Shown here piece after piece: positions 17,400 to 29,760 of a DNA stretch of 30,156 nt. The notes under the pieces are model-generated. The model saw only the letters and a program-made list of their open reading frames with translations. It searched no databases and was not told the origin of the DNA. This stretch comes from Ichthyophonus hoferi (lineage: Eukaryota; Opisthokonta; Ichthyosporea; Ichthyophonida; Ichthyophonidae): contig NAOQ01000141.1 of the NCBI GenBank assembly GCA_002751075.1, forward strand, positions 14,625 to 44,780, in the 5' to 3' direction. The position numbers and the translations under genes are program-made. How positions within the stretch are numbered: the first letter of the stretch is position 1; every line of letters begins with the position of its first letter.

Positions 17400-17892
17400 G
17401 TAATATGATTCATTGATTGGATGCAAGGACCGTAGATTAGCCGTGTTGATCAAATTATATCAAAGGTTGGATCAAAATTGTATTTGATCAACTATGCCCT
17501 TGACCAATAAATTAATCTAGCCATTATCATTCAAATCACAAAAGGTTCCAGATCTGACAATTCATGTAATCAATTAATACTAGAATTCAGTCATCATGAA
17601 TCAATAGGCTGATAGTAATTAATCAGAGGAGTGCCGATGAAAACCCTCACTGATGAGGGAATGGTTTATAAGAAATACTTAAATAAAATAAAGACACCTA
17701 ATTTTTTAAAAACCATTCGAATAAATCAATAAATTAATTAAATGTTCATTTACACAAACCAATAGATCCATAGTAACGTAACCTTTACCTTTGATACAAA
17801 ACAACCTCTGCTATCTTTAGTATCTTCTATCTAGTTATTTATATCTTAGCAGGGTAACTTTTCTTATGCACACCTTTATTCTATCTATTATT

Positions 17893-18011
17893 AGTTACTA
17901 GATAGTTATCTCTAAGTAAGAAATAAGTTAAAGCTCTTATATCTTCTGCTATAGTACAAAAATATTGTTCTGGTTTCAGAGTTGCTTTATATATCTTGTC
18001 ATGAAACTTGC
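17893..18011 (+). repeat. LTR-like repeat A, second copy
   Basis: Counterpart of 17280-17399. It directly precedes repeat B, so A and B together could form the end of one long terminal repeat plus leader. Confidence 0.5.
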
Positions 18012-18085
18012 ATTACTTGTAATAACTATGGTCTAAATCAATGTGTTTTTAGATGGGAACTATGCAGTGTCCCTCTAATGTTTCA

Positions 18086-18405
18086 ATATGGGTTATTACA
18101 ATAAAATTCCCATACCAAAAACTTAGTCTCTTTGTGTCGTTATTAGGAATTAGTTATGGTAGTTTTAAGGAGACAGATACTCACACCAAACGTTATTGGG
18201 ATTAAGAGGAAGACGGCCATCCCTACTATGAATAAGATTGGATTCATGATCAATAAGAAGAAGTTAAGGATTAAAAAGATTCACCACTGACAATGAGGTA
18301 GAAATTTATAAGAATCTTTTAGAGGAACTTGACAATAGTTCTGATGAGAATATAGAAAGACAGTTTATGATTGTAGATAACGATGGTGTGACTGCGATTC
18401 TGTGA
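18086..18405 (+). repeat. Terminal/leader repeat B, left copy
   Basis: A 320 bp direct repeat of 21891-22208. It contains an AATAAA early on and a conserved block GATTCACCACTGACAATGAG. It is compatible with the R/U5 end of an LTR plus the leader and start of gag. Confidence 0.8.
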
Positions 18406-20639
18406 ATTTAACAAATTGTGACTGCGTTACTAAGGCCCAGCAACCTCAAAGCATTTCCACTGACAGATCAAACTTCTCTTCCAAATCACCCACGTATAGC
18501 ACCATACTGGGGGAGCATCAGAGCCGTAGTTTGGGAGGCCATGATTCTACCCAGGGACCACAACAGCGGTTCCTTGGAAGTCAGCCAGTGTTCACGGCTG
18601 AATTACTTTAAAAATTTCTTGTGCAATGGGCTGTAGGGGGCGGTCATTATAAGTGAAAATTTCCTCAAAGGATAACACTCTTTCCTATCTCTCTGAAGCA
18701 GAGATATTCATGTACAGAAAAGATGGCATAATCTATGCCAAGTAAGTGGAGAGCATCAGGACTAAGGTGCAAGTTTCTGTGTACATTCAAGCCATAGAGG
18801 AGGAGCCCACTCCTCAGTAATTTCTGCCCTCATTTTGGAGTGTCTCCGGAAAAAGCAGCTGCGAAATACTATTTGCACTTGTTGATTTCATCAGATCAAT
18901 GGCTGTTAGCAGGATGGGTGCCTGACCAATTTGCATACTACAACACCTGTAAAGGGATGCAAAATCAATTCATTGGAAAGAATAATGCTCAACAGTTGAC
19001 ATAGCTACTGGAATACATGGATATTAAGCTTGGGCCAGACAAAAACAGTAACAAGTATGTTGCATGGGGTGGTAGCCACAGGTAAGTGGCTACAAGGAAA
19101 ACCCATGGAGCAGAAAGACCTAATGATACGGCAAAATAATACATGACTTGCAATTCTCTCAATATGCCAGTCAAATAAGAGCCTTTCATCAGGTGACCAA
19201 GAGCTGTAGCACCTTAGGAAAGTTTATTAGAATTTGTGTTAGTTTAGCAACTTGTCCAGAGCTGCCAGGATCTCCAATTGTATAATTACTAATAGTTATT
19301 TTTTCTGGATAAGTGGTAATAATAGTCACATGATCAGATCTATTTTAAAACACAGTTGTTACGTTAGAGGTTCTATAGAAGGCTCATACACCGACTTTCT
19401 AGGTAACTAACTGTAGTAGTTGTACCTATATTCTAATTCAGAATAAATCAATGCTTTGATTAGTTTAGGTGTAAATGTGGAAATTACACAATGAGACTGA
19501 TCAGAAAAGGGTGATAAATTAAAATGTGAATAATAACTATTGTCACTATTTAATGTTAGTATACAGTTCTCTAAATTCTGAACGAGCAAGATATCTCGAC
19601 AGATTATCATATGTGAGTGTGTTAATGGTGGATTAGACATTAAAATGGTGGTGTGATTATTACATAGATATAATTAAATGCAAAGTATTTGTGTAGTATA
19701 AGAACTTCATATTTTTGCTACTCATTACTGTGTACGTACGAGTGGGTCCTTTACTATTAACTTTTGTTTTCTTTTATATTTCGTTTTGTTGCCAATGTTA
19801 ACGTCTTAGTTAACACCAATGTTTCTAAGTTTAATAACTTGAATGGAGCCAATCATAAACACTTTTATTAGCTAATCCAACTCACGATAGGTCACGGAGA
19901 CTTACTAGAATTGTCTGATCTCACTAGACTACTTAAATACTATTATGTCTCTATTTAGATAGTGAATTAACTTATTTCCTCATTGATGTAAAAGTGTTCA
20001 TATATTGCATACTATGACAAGAATTGATCTATTTATTGTAGAATGTTATTTGACTAGCTGGCGTAAGACTCATCATTACTTTACCACTTGCTATCAAAAA
20101 TTGGCTGAACTATGTGTTCATTTGGAGTTAACGATCTTGTAACAGAATTCATAGAGGATATGACTACCCATGTCCTGATAAAAGAATCTAGAAAAATGTA
20201 GACTCGTGACGGATACTCGAGAGAGGTAAAGCATTACAAACCCATCATTGAATTTTACAGTAATGCAGGTGAGGACCAGCAACACTCTGGGGGGGAACAT
20301 CAGCATAGACAGAATGTTGATTCCTACCAGAGCAAGGAGAACATACATGAAATTCTTTAAGAACCACATAAAAGGAATCAGTGCCCTGTAATACAGAGGT
20401 ACAAACACCTTAATATGGGTGTCTATTAACAATCAACCCATAAAAAAAATGTTCCAAGACCTTTATGAAAGGAGAGAGGATGCCCTGAGGACTACCATTA
20501 CCCAGGGAGCAAAGAGGCTAAGGATTCCCCACAATATAATAAGGGAAGGAAAAGAGAGAGTGCAGCTGTCACAACAGGTAAGGAAATCCTGTATGTAGCA
20601 ACAGGTTATAAAAATAAAATTAAAATCAATGGAAAAAAA

Positions 20640-21010
20640 CTAAATAGAAACTTCGTGCTAGACAGTGGTGCTACAGGGTACCTAAACAGTAGAAAAGAAG
20701 ACTTCACAATGCTTACCCCAGGGAAATCATATGTACAAGGGGGGAATAGTCAAAGGAGCATAGCATTAAGTTAGAAAAGTATATGGCTAGCCACCAAAGT
20801 TAGGAAAAGGGTGATTGATTCCCTTCCATTTGGAAAATGTATGGCTAGTCCCCAATTTGAAAGAGAGTTTATTCTTCTTACCAGCTCTTAATAGAATGAA
20901 TGTCAAAATGGTGTTCTTGAATAATACTGTAAATTTATTCAAATATAGTGCAATGGTTATGACTGGAATGGGATGGAGTGACAGAATGTACAGGTTAAAG
21001 GCCAAACTGA
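20640..21010 (+). mobile_element. Retroelement protease remnant
   Basis: The signature V-L-D-S-G-A-T near 20660, followed downstream by VWLVPNLKESL and a region ending MYRL, matches the aspartic protease segment of copia-type polyproteins. In such elements it processes the gag-pol precursor. The copy is part of the broken element described above. Confidence 0.7.
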
Positions 21011-21890
21011 TCCCACCAACAGAGGTCAGTAAAAATAGTAATGAAATGTAAGCAAACCAGCCCATGAAGCCCTCTCAAAGAGCCAAGGCTACAATTATAC
21101 TTAGGAAAGATACAACAACTCAGGGGTAGTTGAGGGAAGATATTTGGGTCAAGAAGTCTATGGATTTCAAAAGGAATAACTGCATGGGGGTAGATGATGA
21201 TAGTACCCAATGGAACAGAAAAAAATGCATCTTATACAACAAGTCTCGGGCATATTTCAGCATATGAACATCAGCAAGACATCTTCACCAAGGTTATAAG
21301 CTTGAGCATCGTTTATGTATGCTCATCAAAATCAACCCTTGATAAGTGGGTAACCGTCCCACAGGTATGTGGGGATGTAGGGAGAGTGTTGAACTATTTC
21401 AGCTCCCACAAGTAGTAGGCTGAATACTTCATGATATCTTGTACAGGAACACATTGTTTATTGTTTGTTTTGCATTATATTTCTAAATATTTAATAGTGT
21501 TTTCAATGAAGTATCAATTGATTTGTAAGGGTTAGAGATAATTAATAGCAATTAATGGCAATTAAATAAGTACATGGTGTCACTAATTATATTTAATTAG
21601 GACTAGTTTGCTAAGTGAAGTCTAGCTCTGGAATTTATGATGGTTATTAGATAGTGTTGGCCATTGTGTTTTTGGGCATTTGTAATGATGCATGATACAA
21701 ACAAGATATGCAGCAACAGAATGATTATTTGAATAATCATTGGAAAATGTGTTGCTAAAACCCAGCTCAGTAAAACCCCTAAAATGGGGATATACATATA
21801 TCTGGTGTTTATCACAAGGTCAACTGGTATTGACTTGGGCTATCAATTATATAACCAGCATACACAGACGTGGTCTGGATTCCTGTTGTT

Positions 21891-22208
21891 ATATGGGTTA
21901 ATACAATAAAAGTCCTATGTCAAAGACTTGGTCTATTTGTGTCATTATGAGGAATTAGTTATAGTAGTATCAAGGAGGCAGATGCCCACAGCAAATGTTA
22001 TCAGGATTAAGAAGAGGATGGCTAGCTATTCCTACAAATAAGATTAGATCTATGGCCAGTAAGAAGTTAAGGATTAGATTCACCACTGACAATGAGGAAG
22101 AAATCCATAAGAATCTTTCAGGTGAACTTAACAATAGTTCTGATGAGAATGTAGATAGATAGTCTACGACTGTAGATAGTAATAGTGACTGCGAATCTGA
22201 GAGTTCAA
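21891..22208 (+). repeat. Terminal/leader repeat B, right copy
   Basis: Counterpart of 18086-18405, about 3.8 kb away. Because the similarity runs past the presumed terminal repeat into gag-like sequence, this may be the start of a second, truncated copy rather than a simple 3' LTR. Confidence 0.75.
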
Positions 22209-23648
22209 TAAAAGATGGTTATTTTCATTTATGTCTGATTGAGCACCTGCTGATAGATTTGGTTTATTAGTATTTCTTCTTAACACCCCGTTTGTATCTA
22301 GAACAATTCCTTTTATCCCTGCTGCACTTTGTTTATCGTGGTGCTAACCATGGTTTAACCCCCACTTGGCTATATTCAATCTTGTAAATGGGACTCATTT
22401 TAAAGATTCTTCTTGGCTAATACAATTGTATCTTCATTTGATTGGCTCTCTAGCTAATTACCTCATTAACATAAGTGCTCACATACAATGTATTGACAAA
22501 TTAATTTACCTGGTTGGAAATATGATGCAATAATCTTGACCAGATTGGTTCAGATCTATCTGTTATAATATCATAGTTCACTACTTGTACTACATTTCTA
22601 CTGGTAATTATTAATGAAGTTATTCAAGTTAATATTCCTACCTGTTAACTTGTCCAAATATAGAAGGGTGTATACTATTATAATAATATTAATAGTTGAG
22701 TAGAGTATGTTATTATTCTAATTGCTCTTGACACTCTGAAATTGTAGTACATTTTTGATCATTTGTGATTGTGATTTTTGATCAGAAATTCAGGTTGTAC
22801 CATGTCTTGATCTCAATGAGGGTATAAACAAGTCTCTGATGGGCTCTGAGATACAGGTTTTATTATTTATATATTTGGTATTTATTCTTAAAGTCTTTGA
22901 CCTAAAGACTCGCTTGTTCTGCATTGTAGAACTTTGAGTATATGGTTTATACCATTAAATAATTTACTAACAATGATAAAAGACATAATATCAATAAAGA
23001 TATGACATGTAAATATATCTTCTATTCTGGACATAATTTAACCATGATAGATTCAATTTTTATATAACTGAAATAATGGCTTTCTTATTATTTCGAGACT
23101 AATAGGTATGTGTAAAGTTCTAATTGGTTTCCATATAAAAAACTATTCGATAAACTAGTTGGCTTAGCAACACTTTTAGATCTAGGTGTCACCCACCAAT
23201 AAGAGTGATTGCCAACAATTTCTCATTTGACTAACTAATTCGGGAAGAATTATTTTACTCAATATCATACCAAACAAATGTAATACGAATAACAAAGAAC
23301 AATTTATCTAACCACTGTGAAAACCATAGATTCTCACTATCAGAGGTTTAGGATTTAGGCTTTGCATTGTCTGAAAATCTGCAATTTAAGTACTACACCA
23401 CATGATACATAATATTTCTATAAAATTGGTTAATATTAATATTAATTACAATTTAAGGTTACTAAATCTTATTTATCTGACCAAACAAAATTCAATAAGA
23501 AACTTCATTATAATAATAATAATAATAATAAAATAAAATAATAAAATAATAAAACAACATACTTGCATCTATACTTCTATCTATCTATACATACATGCCC
23601 AATATACTGTTCGTTCGTTGATAAATAAATAAAAGAATCACCCTGTCA
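22209..23648. other. Spacer between the fossil and the C1-SH2 gene
   Basis: No coding sequence supported. It contains an (AAT)n/(AAAAT)n run at about 23509-23556, and CCAAT/ATTGG pentamers reappear here. The 3' UTR of the minus-strand C1-SH2 gene should occupy the right end. Confidence 0.5.
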
Positions 23649-26600
23649 CTATGCCGTATAACTGATTGGAGCTCCCAGAGGGATGGGAACATCACTGGCC
23701 AATGGGTTGCTGGTATAGTGGGCTAGAAGTTCAATCACACTGCAGTAGGATTAGTAGGATTAGGGTAGGGTAGGGGAGGTGAGGTGAGTATAACATTAAT
23801 CTACTTTCTTACCATAGTAATGATCACTTAAAAAAATTTGTATAGTGCTTGCTTGTCTGTCAGTTTTTGATATACATATAATAAAATATCATAGACTTCA
23901 ATTACAATACATTGGTTTGAAGAGAATGATAGTAAGAGGTAGTAGAATATACCTTCCCATATTCTATAGCTGTAACAGTGATGCTGACTTTTCAAACTTT
24001 GTAGTGTGTAATTCTTTCATTTGCTTCCTGGGCAGCTTTTCATATAATATAGTATAGTATAATATAGTAGTGTCATATAATAGAGTAGAATAGATCTAAG
24101 CATACTATACTATATAAACACATGTGTCTGTTCTGTACAATTACGTAGCCATACAAATATAAATATAAAAATATGAAAGTAAATACGCACAGCCATAGGT
24201 CAACCTACCTATTAAAATTATCTTTAAATACAACCCAATACTGATTATTGGCTGGTGAGTGATTAATCTTGACATTTTTGATGTTGCCTCTGTATCTGTT
24301 TGGATGAATACAATCGTCCAATAAGCATGTGATATTAAAAGGGCAGGACCAATTAGATGAAATATACATCATTTGTATCAATTATGATAACCTTGTAGGA
24401 TACCATATATATTAATACTACAATTATACGATAGTACTAACTTATATTGCATCATATTATTGTATTAATTTATATTATATTATATATAACATACTTAATC
24501 ATACACCCTACAAGATATACAAGATATGGGCTATCATGTATATACTATATTACATAGGATGTAGAGCATAATATAATATCTACACTAGTGTATAACTGGT
24601 ATATAAAACACATTACCTACAATGCATGACATGTATTATATTCTATAATATACCTTACACTATCTATATTTTATTACATAAGCCACCCTATATGCAATAC
24701 AATACACTATAATAAACCACTATGTACATATCACATCACATCATACCATACTATAATATACAATATATTACCTACCCTACCCCATATATAATACAATAAA
24801 ACAATAACCTACTTGACAACTAGAATATAAGCCCCATGACTGCTTCGTAGCAACCAACTGCCATTCTCCTGGGCCTGTGAACAACAATTAAATCTTATTA
24901 AAAGTTTTAAATGCCGTTGTGAATTGTCGCATAACTATATATAAGAGTTACCCCTATTAAGTAAATGTACAGGATAGACCAGTTAACTAATTTTTGATTG
25001 GTTGTTCAGTCATACAATCTAATGTAATCTAATCTAATCTAATCTAATCCATGGCCTCACCTCTAATCTCTTAGCTGCATACTCTCTCCTCTCCTGCTGA
25101 GTAAGACTGGCCGAGAGTGGGTGGAAGAAGGGGGCCTTCTCAATGATCGGATCACGCATACTTAGTTTAAACATGGAGAACTGATTAAATTACACATAGA
25201 TTAGTAAATAAACTGTATGGTATATTGTAGGGTGTTATATTTTCTAATTGATTGTAGTATATATATTTGTATGTATAGTATAATATATTATATTAAAGCA
25301 TATTTTATGATAATATGCTATAGTATCCAATCATTAAACCGCATTATAATTATTATAATTAACAAGGGGTGATTAAGAAGGCATTGATTAAGAAGGCACC
25401 AATAGACAAATCATATATATAACTATTAAAATACCTCGAGGGAAGTCATGGGTGGGTCTGGGAGAGGGAGGGCGGGATAGATTGGAGTAGGAGAGTGCAG
25501 GTTCTTCATGGAGGGTGAAGAGAAGGAACCAAGAGCAGATGCCTCACCCCTAACCAGAGAACATCTTATTTGGTCGACTGACTTCTGAGATACGTGTTCT
25601 GGGTTGTATGACGTGGGCGGGTGCTCAGTGGTGGTGGGTGGTGCAACCTGAGCCGAACTGAGTGGGAGCTGTGTGGAGGGGTGTTATTGGTTGTTATTAA
25701 TAGAGAATATATATAATATTACATACATACTTTACCATACGATACAATAATGTATATACTATACTATACTATACTATACTATACTATACCCTATCCTACT
25801 ATATTATACACCTACCTCTTCCAATAATGGCTTAGGTTCCGCGACATCGGCTGAACTGATTGGAGTATCGTCTTCTCCTTCACTATCGGTAAGGGTAAGC
25901 TCTAATAGGAGCCAATGAAATGATTAGAATAAATACATCCACAAAGTCATATTATAATATACCATATATAGCTACCTTATAATCATATAATGAACCAATT
26001 ACTGTTCATCCAATCATATCACATCATACCATGCCAAACCATACAAAATACTACAATACTACACCCTATATATATACCTTGTGCAAACTCCGATATAAAC
26101 TGCCTAATCACTAACGTATCCTCATTGGTTGATGGCACGTTGTCTAACTCTGGGTAATCAGGTCGCTCGCCTAGCTCAGGAGTGACCAAGATATTACTTG
26201 TACGAGAGTGGGCAAGGCTGGATGATGTGGAGCCACTGTTACTACTCCTCATCATTGGTTCGCTGGTGGTGGTCCTCAGCTCCGTACGAGATGAAAGCTA
26301 TATATAGTAATATGGGTATAGGGTAGAAATAAATTGTTAAGGCAACCAATTACTGCCCACTTGTAGCTATTACCCTATATACTAATCCCCAATTATAAAC
26401 ATTACTCTCATAATATTCCGTTTATATTTACCAATGATCATGCATCCTGGCCCGCTTCCTCCAATCACACACTCCCATGTGTTATTATATAATCGAATAA
26501 GTATTATTGAGGATAATAATAACAGTAATAGTAAGAGGAATAGGAATAGGAATAAGAATAAAAACAATAACAACCACAACAACAATAATAAAAATAACAA

Positions 26601-27050
26601 TAATAATAGTAATAAAAATAACAATAACAAGTCAGAGTACTTATAGCAACATAGCCAAACAAACAACAAATGAATACCTCAGAAGAGCCCCTGATTGATT
26701 TTTGAATGGCGGGGGTTTCCATGGAGCGAACACACATACGATTAGGATAGATAAGCCAACGCGCAATCATACTTCCCGTAGATCTTTTTTTCGCTTTCGC
26801 CTTCCCACTGTTGGTACTTGATGGCGTAGTAGGGGTCTCTCCCTTATCATCTGTAGAAGTCTAGTGACCCAAACGAGAGGGGAGGAGAACGATGCCATTC
26901 CAATCACAATGTTAATGAAACATACAATAGCGCTTCATTATAAAGGTAAACAGACCAATAGGATATGATCGAATTAATTAAGGTGAAATGGTTATGTGGT
27001 ATATAAAAGAGGTGAGATAATGTAGTGGAAGGGTATATAACTGCTTACTA

Positions 27051-27090
<40 letters not shown>

Positions 27091-28368
27091 GAGTAATAAT
27101 AACGACTATAAAAAACAATGTTAATATTGGTCTGTCTCTTCTATAATATGTAATATAATATAATATAATATAATATAATATAATATAATATATAACACAA
27201 TAGAACTTAGAATACTATAAAGCAATGCTTACATTTCACCCTACCTACCCTCCCACACCTTGTATCTCCCTCCACCCTCTACTCTCTACCCGCTATCCAT
27301 AACTTACCCCTGACATCATGGAGTCTACCTCGTTGAGACTAACTGCATGCTCCTTCCTCTCCACTGCTGACCAATGGCTGCTGGATGTCAATGAACCCTC
27401 GCTACTAGAGGAAGGTATGACAGCAGCATCTACATTGGTATATCCGGTGGGACGGTCCAAGTTGGGGGTAGAGGGGGTGAAGTCAATGGCAGGCTTAGAC
27501 CAATTCACTGGAACACGTAGATTATTTACACCTTCACTGGAGGGAGAGGAAGTACCTGTGGTTGCATTAACGTCATAATCCTGTTTAATATTAGGGGAGT
27601 CAGGGCGAGAGGCAGAGAAACAAGCGTACTCAGAGGACGGGGCAGGAGAAGGTTGCATTGGGGGGAGTAGTGCTGACTCTTCTAGATCTAATGCATGATC
27701 GGATAGCGCTGGTGATGTCCTCCCACCAACTACCTGGACACAGTCGTTGGGGGCTTTAAGAAGGCAATGTTTGTGAAAGTTCTTGTTGCACACTGTGGAT
27801 AAAGGGGAGAGGGAGGCACGAGTGGAGGATAGAAAGGAAAGACGAGAGAGAGAGGTCGTATTAGAATATATGCTTCACCCGTTATATTGCGATTGTTTTA
27901 CTAGTTCCTTGTAGGTTAATCTAAAAAATGAAGAGAGAAAGAAAAAATAAAAAAAGTAATAAAAGTACCATTTTATAGGGGATATTATTATCCCACAGAA
28001 TAAGAATACACGATATATAAAGGTAAACAGAACGTGTGTTTGTGTAAGTAAATATACCTGCATATTTACACAGCAGAAAAAATGATAAGACATGAACAAA
28101 CATAATAATAATAATAATACTAACAATAATAATAATATATAATATGCAATAACATGTACAAGAGGAAGATAGAAATGAACATCCACTCGTACTCACCTAC
28201 ACAGCGTACCCCTTGACTAATAAGACCCATAATAGCTTTATTACAATAACCACAAGGAGCCTTGAGTGCTAAGCCCTGTACATTTTTGTTGACTAATGTC
28301 TGATGTTTTCCAATATGAGAATCCATCCTGGGGGGACTAGCCAAGGATGACACGGTGCTGTAACTCAT
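23649..28368 (-). CDS. C1 and SH2 domain adaptor protein, ten exons, complete
   Basis: Exons in transcript order are 28368-28197, 27792-27308, 26860-26678, 26297-26078, 25901-25816, 25668-25435, 25180-25061, 24874-24813, 24295-24209 and 23739-23649. All phases match, giving 1740 nt or 579 residues. Residues 22-75 form a C1 zinc finger: H22-x16-C39-x2-C42-x13-C56-x2-C59-x4-H64-x2-C67-x7-C75. The first gap is longer than the usual 12, so lipid binding is uncertain. Residues about 475-579 form an SH2 domain: GSWLLRSS carries the phosphotyrosine-binding arginine (Arg510), then KNVKIN, WVVFKDNF, SVIELLAHY and a closing IPLGAPISY. Between them lies a serine/proline-rich, probably disordered linker with YDVN and YTNV (Tyr175, a Grb2-type YxN motif). 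No catalytic domain is seen, so a membrane-linked phosphotyrosine adaptor is inferred. The pairing resembles no named vertebrate family I can assign. Confidence 0.87.
24314..24812. other. C1-SH2 intron of AT-rich simple sequence
   Basis: Short TATAC/TATAA-like runs throughout, between the two exons that split the SH2 domain. Nothing else seen. Confidence 0.5.
25021..25048. repeat. (AATCT)n array
   Basis: About five AATCT units on the plus strand. In the C1-SH2 gene the transcribed strand carries AGATT and the array lies just after the donor at 25060, so unlike the SRPK arrays it cannot act as a branch-point array for this gene. Confidence 0.8.
25750..25790. repeat. (TATAC)n pentamer array in C1-SH2 intron
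   Basis: Perfect tandem units of ACTAT. Related pentamer runs occur near 7832-7862, 12741-12800, 24050-24070 and 29600-29760. Confidence 0.85.
26511..26632. repeat. Imperfect (AAT)n tract in C1-SH2 intron
   Basis: AAT/AAC/AGG-type triplets that create poly-Asn frames on the plus strand and poly-Leu frames on the minus strand; none is a gene. It lies 46 nt beyond the 26678 donor. Confidence 0.85.
27049..27191. repeat. (AAT)n and (AATAT)n arrays in C1-SH2 intron
   Basis: A clean AAT run at about 27049-27087 is followed by tandem TATAA pentamers at about 27146-27191. Confidence 0.85.
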
Positions 28369-29011
28369 GTTTGATAGAAATATTGTATTGTATTATATTA
28401 TATTAATGTTATTGCATAGTACTATATTGTATTGCTATAGTATACTGGAGATAACTAGCTGTTATTCTGTTGCATTTAAAGTGTTGCAATTTTATATAAA
28501 CAGTTGGCAAACAACACTAACTATCAAACCCGTGCATATGCGCACGTTATCATAAAGAATACAACATAAAATGAATATTATATAGAATATTATCTATTCT
28601 ATATAGAATATAAAATCTATGCAATAGGGTGAGAGTAACAATATGTAATATGCTATTGGTTGATAAATGTTTGAGATTTCAATCTATATTATAATTGGAT
28701 ACTTATTAACCGCTAGCGGGGATTAGGTATAGATAAACCTTGTGAAATGAGATGATTGATGCATTTGCTTAAGGCATTCGTTGGCGTATAATTATATTTA
28801 TCTAAGATAGTACTTTAATAGTAAAGACAAAATTTATATTTTATTTTCGTAATTAAGAGACCAATAATCATCGCTCAACGAACTACGAATTAAATCGTTT
28901 GCTTTATATATATATAATGTGGCAACTTACACTCGGTTTATTATATATAATATAATATATATATAATATATATACATATATACCTATATCTATAATTATA
29001 TTAAGAACACA
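28369..29011. promoter_or_regulatory. Shared 5' region of C1-SH2 and PRORSD1 genes
   Basis: The 643 bp between the two divergent start codons must carry both promoters. It contains an ATTGGTTGATA block near 28654, a CCAATAA near 28861, a perfect palindrome ATTCTATATAGAAT near 28596-28609, and a TATATAA-rich run (28940-28980) just before the PRORSD1 ATG. No single core element can be named with confidence. Confidence 0.45.
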
Positions 29012-29572
29012 ATGTCCGACTCTCCCTCTCCCTCTCCTCTCACTACTACTATCCTCACCCTCCTCTCCTCTCTACAAATCAATGCTCACCTTCAACATCA
29101 CCCCGCTGCCTTTACTGTAGCAGAATGGCTCCCCCACATACAATCAGGACCACACCCTAACGTCACCATAACCAAGTGCCTCTTTCTCAAAGATAAGAAG
29201 AGTCGCTTCTATTTAGTGGTTGCTAAGGCAGACAGTCCTGTTGATATGAAACATGTCTTGAAAGGATTCAAGACACTCTTCCCTGCCTATACAGGTATAC
29301 AGGTGCTACGTTTTGCAGATGAGAGTGCGTTGGAGGACATTCTATCTACTAAACGTGGTGCTGTGAGTCCCCTTGCACTGGTTATGGATAAGGAGAAGGT
29401 GATAAATGTAGTGATGGATAGAGCATTGGTAGAGCTGCAAGGAAAGATGGGGGAGCTAATCTGTGTGCACCCTGGGTCCAATGATAAGACTGTCTACCTA
29501 ACAGTTGAGGAAGTCATTCGCTATGTGGAGTCTTGTGGACATATTGTTAATGTGGCTTCTTTATCGCCCTAG
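29012..29572 (+). CDS. PRORSD1: PRORSD1, prolyl-tRNA editing (ProX/YbaK-like) protein
   Basis: A single uninterrupted exon of 186 residues. The family hydrolyses amino acids wrongly attached to tRNA, typically Ala on tRNA-Pro, acting free in the cytosol. Family signatures are an N-terminal helix and HHPAAFTVAEWLPHI; KCLFLKDKKSRFYLVV with the conserved lysine of the editing pocket; LRFADESALEDIL; the loop GAVSPLALVMD (GxxxPxxL); and ICVHPGSNDKTVYLTVEEVIRYV near the end. Length matches PRORSD1 orthologues, which are about 165-190 residues. The ATG is preceded by ACACA, with A at -3. It is divergent from the C1-SH2 gene. AATAAA occurs only far downstream, near 30049. Confidence 0.94.
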   Translation: MSDSPSPSPLTTTILTLLSSLQINAHLQHHPAAFTVAEWLPHIQSGPHPNVTITKCLFLKDKKSRFYLVVAKADSPVDMKHVLKGFKTLFPAYTGIQVLRFADESALEDILSTKRGAVSPLALVMDKEKVINVVMDRALVELQGKMGELICVHPGSNDKTVYLTVEEVIRYVESCGHIVNVASLSP

Positions 29573-29597
29573 AATAGGGGAATGTTGGGTCTTTTGA

Positions 29598-29760
29598 TAT
29601 ATAGTATAGTATAGTATAATACAATATAGTACAGTATAGTGTAGTATCATATAATATCATACAGTATAATATAGTATAATATAATAGTGTAGTCATATAA
29701 TATAATATAATATAATATAGTGTAGTCATATAATATATAGTATAGTATAATATAGTATTG
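29598..29760. repeat. TATAG/TATAA pentamer block in PRORSD1 3' flank
   Basis: About 160 bp of tandem and variant pentamers built on AGTAT and AATAT, beginning 26 bases after the PRORSD1 stop. The minus-strand frame 29547-29729 is a product of this repeat. Confidence 0.85.

Larger units (their letters stand above)
17280..22208 (+). mobile_element. Broken Ty1/copia-type LTR retroelement fossil
   Basis: Treated as a fossil. Direct repeats bracket a core that reads on the plus strand: a gag-like stretch (about 18.4-20.6 kb), then an aspartic-protease remnant (about 20.64-21.0 kb). The region is heavily broken, with many disruptions. Integrase, reverse transcriptase and RNase H were not recognised, so most of pol is gone or the copy was non-autonomous. 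The terminal repeat copies differ at roughly one base in five, so the insertion is old. The left boundary and any target-site duplication are uncertain. The block is poorer in CCAAT/ATTGG than the host DNA on either side. Confidence 0.6.

Noticed and set aside
17625-17680. CTGATGAG followed by GAAA, resembling a hammerhead ribozyme core
   Set aside because: CTGATGA lies in the loop of a CCCTC/GAGGG hairpin, and no stem II can form between it and GAAA.
23845-24057. 70-codon plus-strand frame inside the C1-SH2 gene
   Set aside because: Lies wholly in an intron of the opposite strand and has no recognisable domain or splice context.
26382-26770. Poly-Leu, poly-Tyr and poly-Asn frames on both strands
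   Set aside because: Products of an imperfect triplet repeat. Only the part at 26678-26860 on the minus strand is a real C1-SH2 exon.
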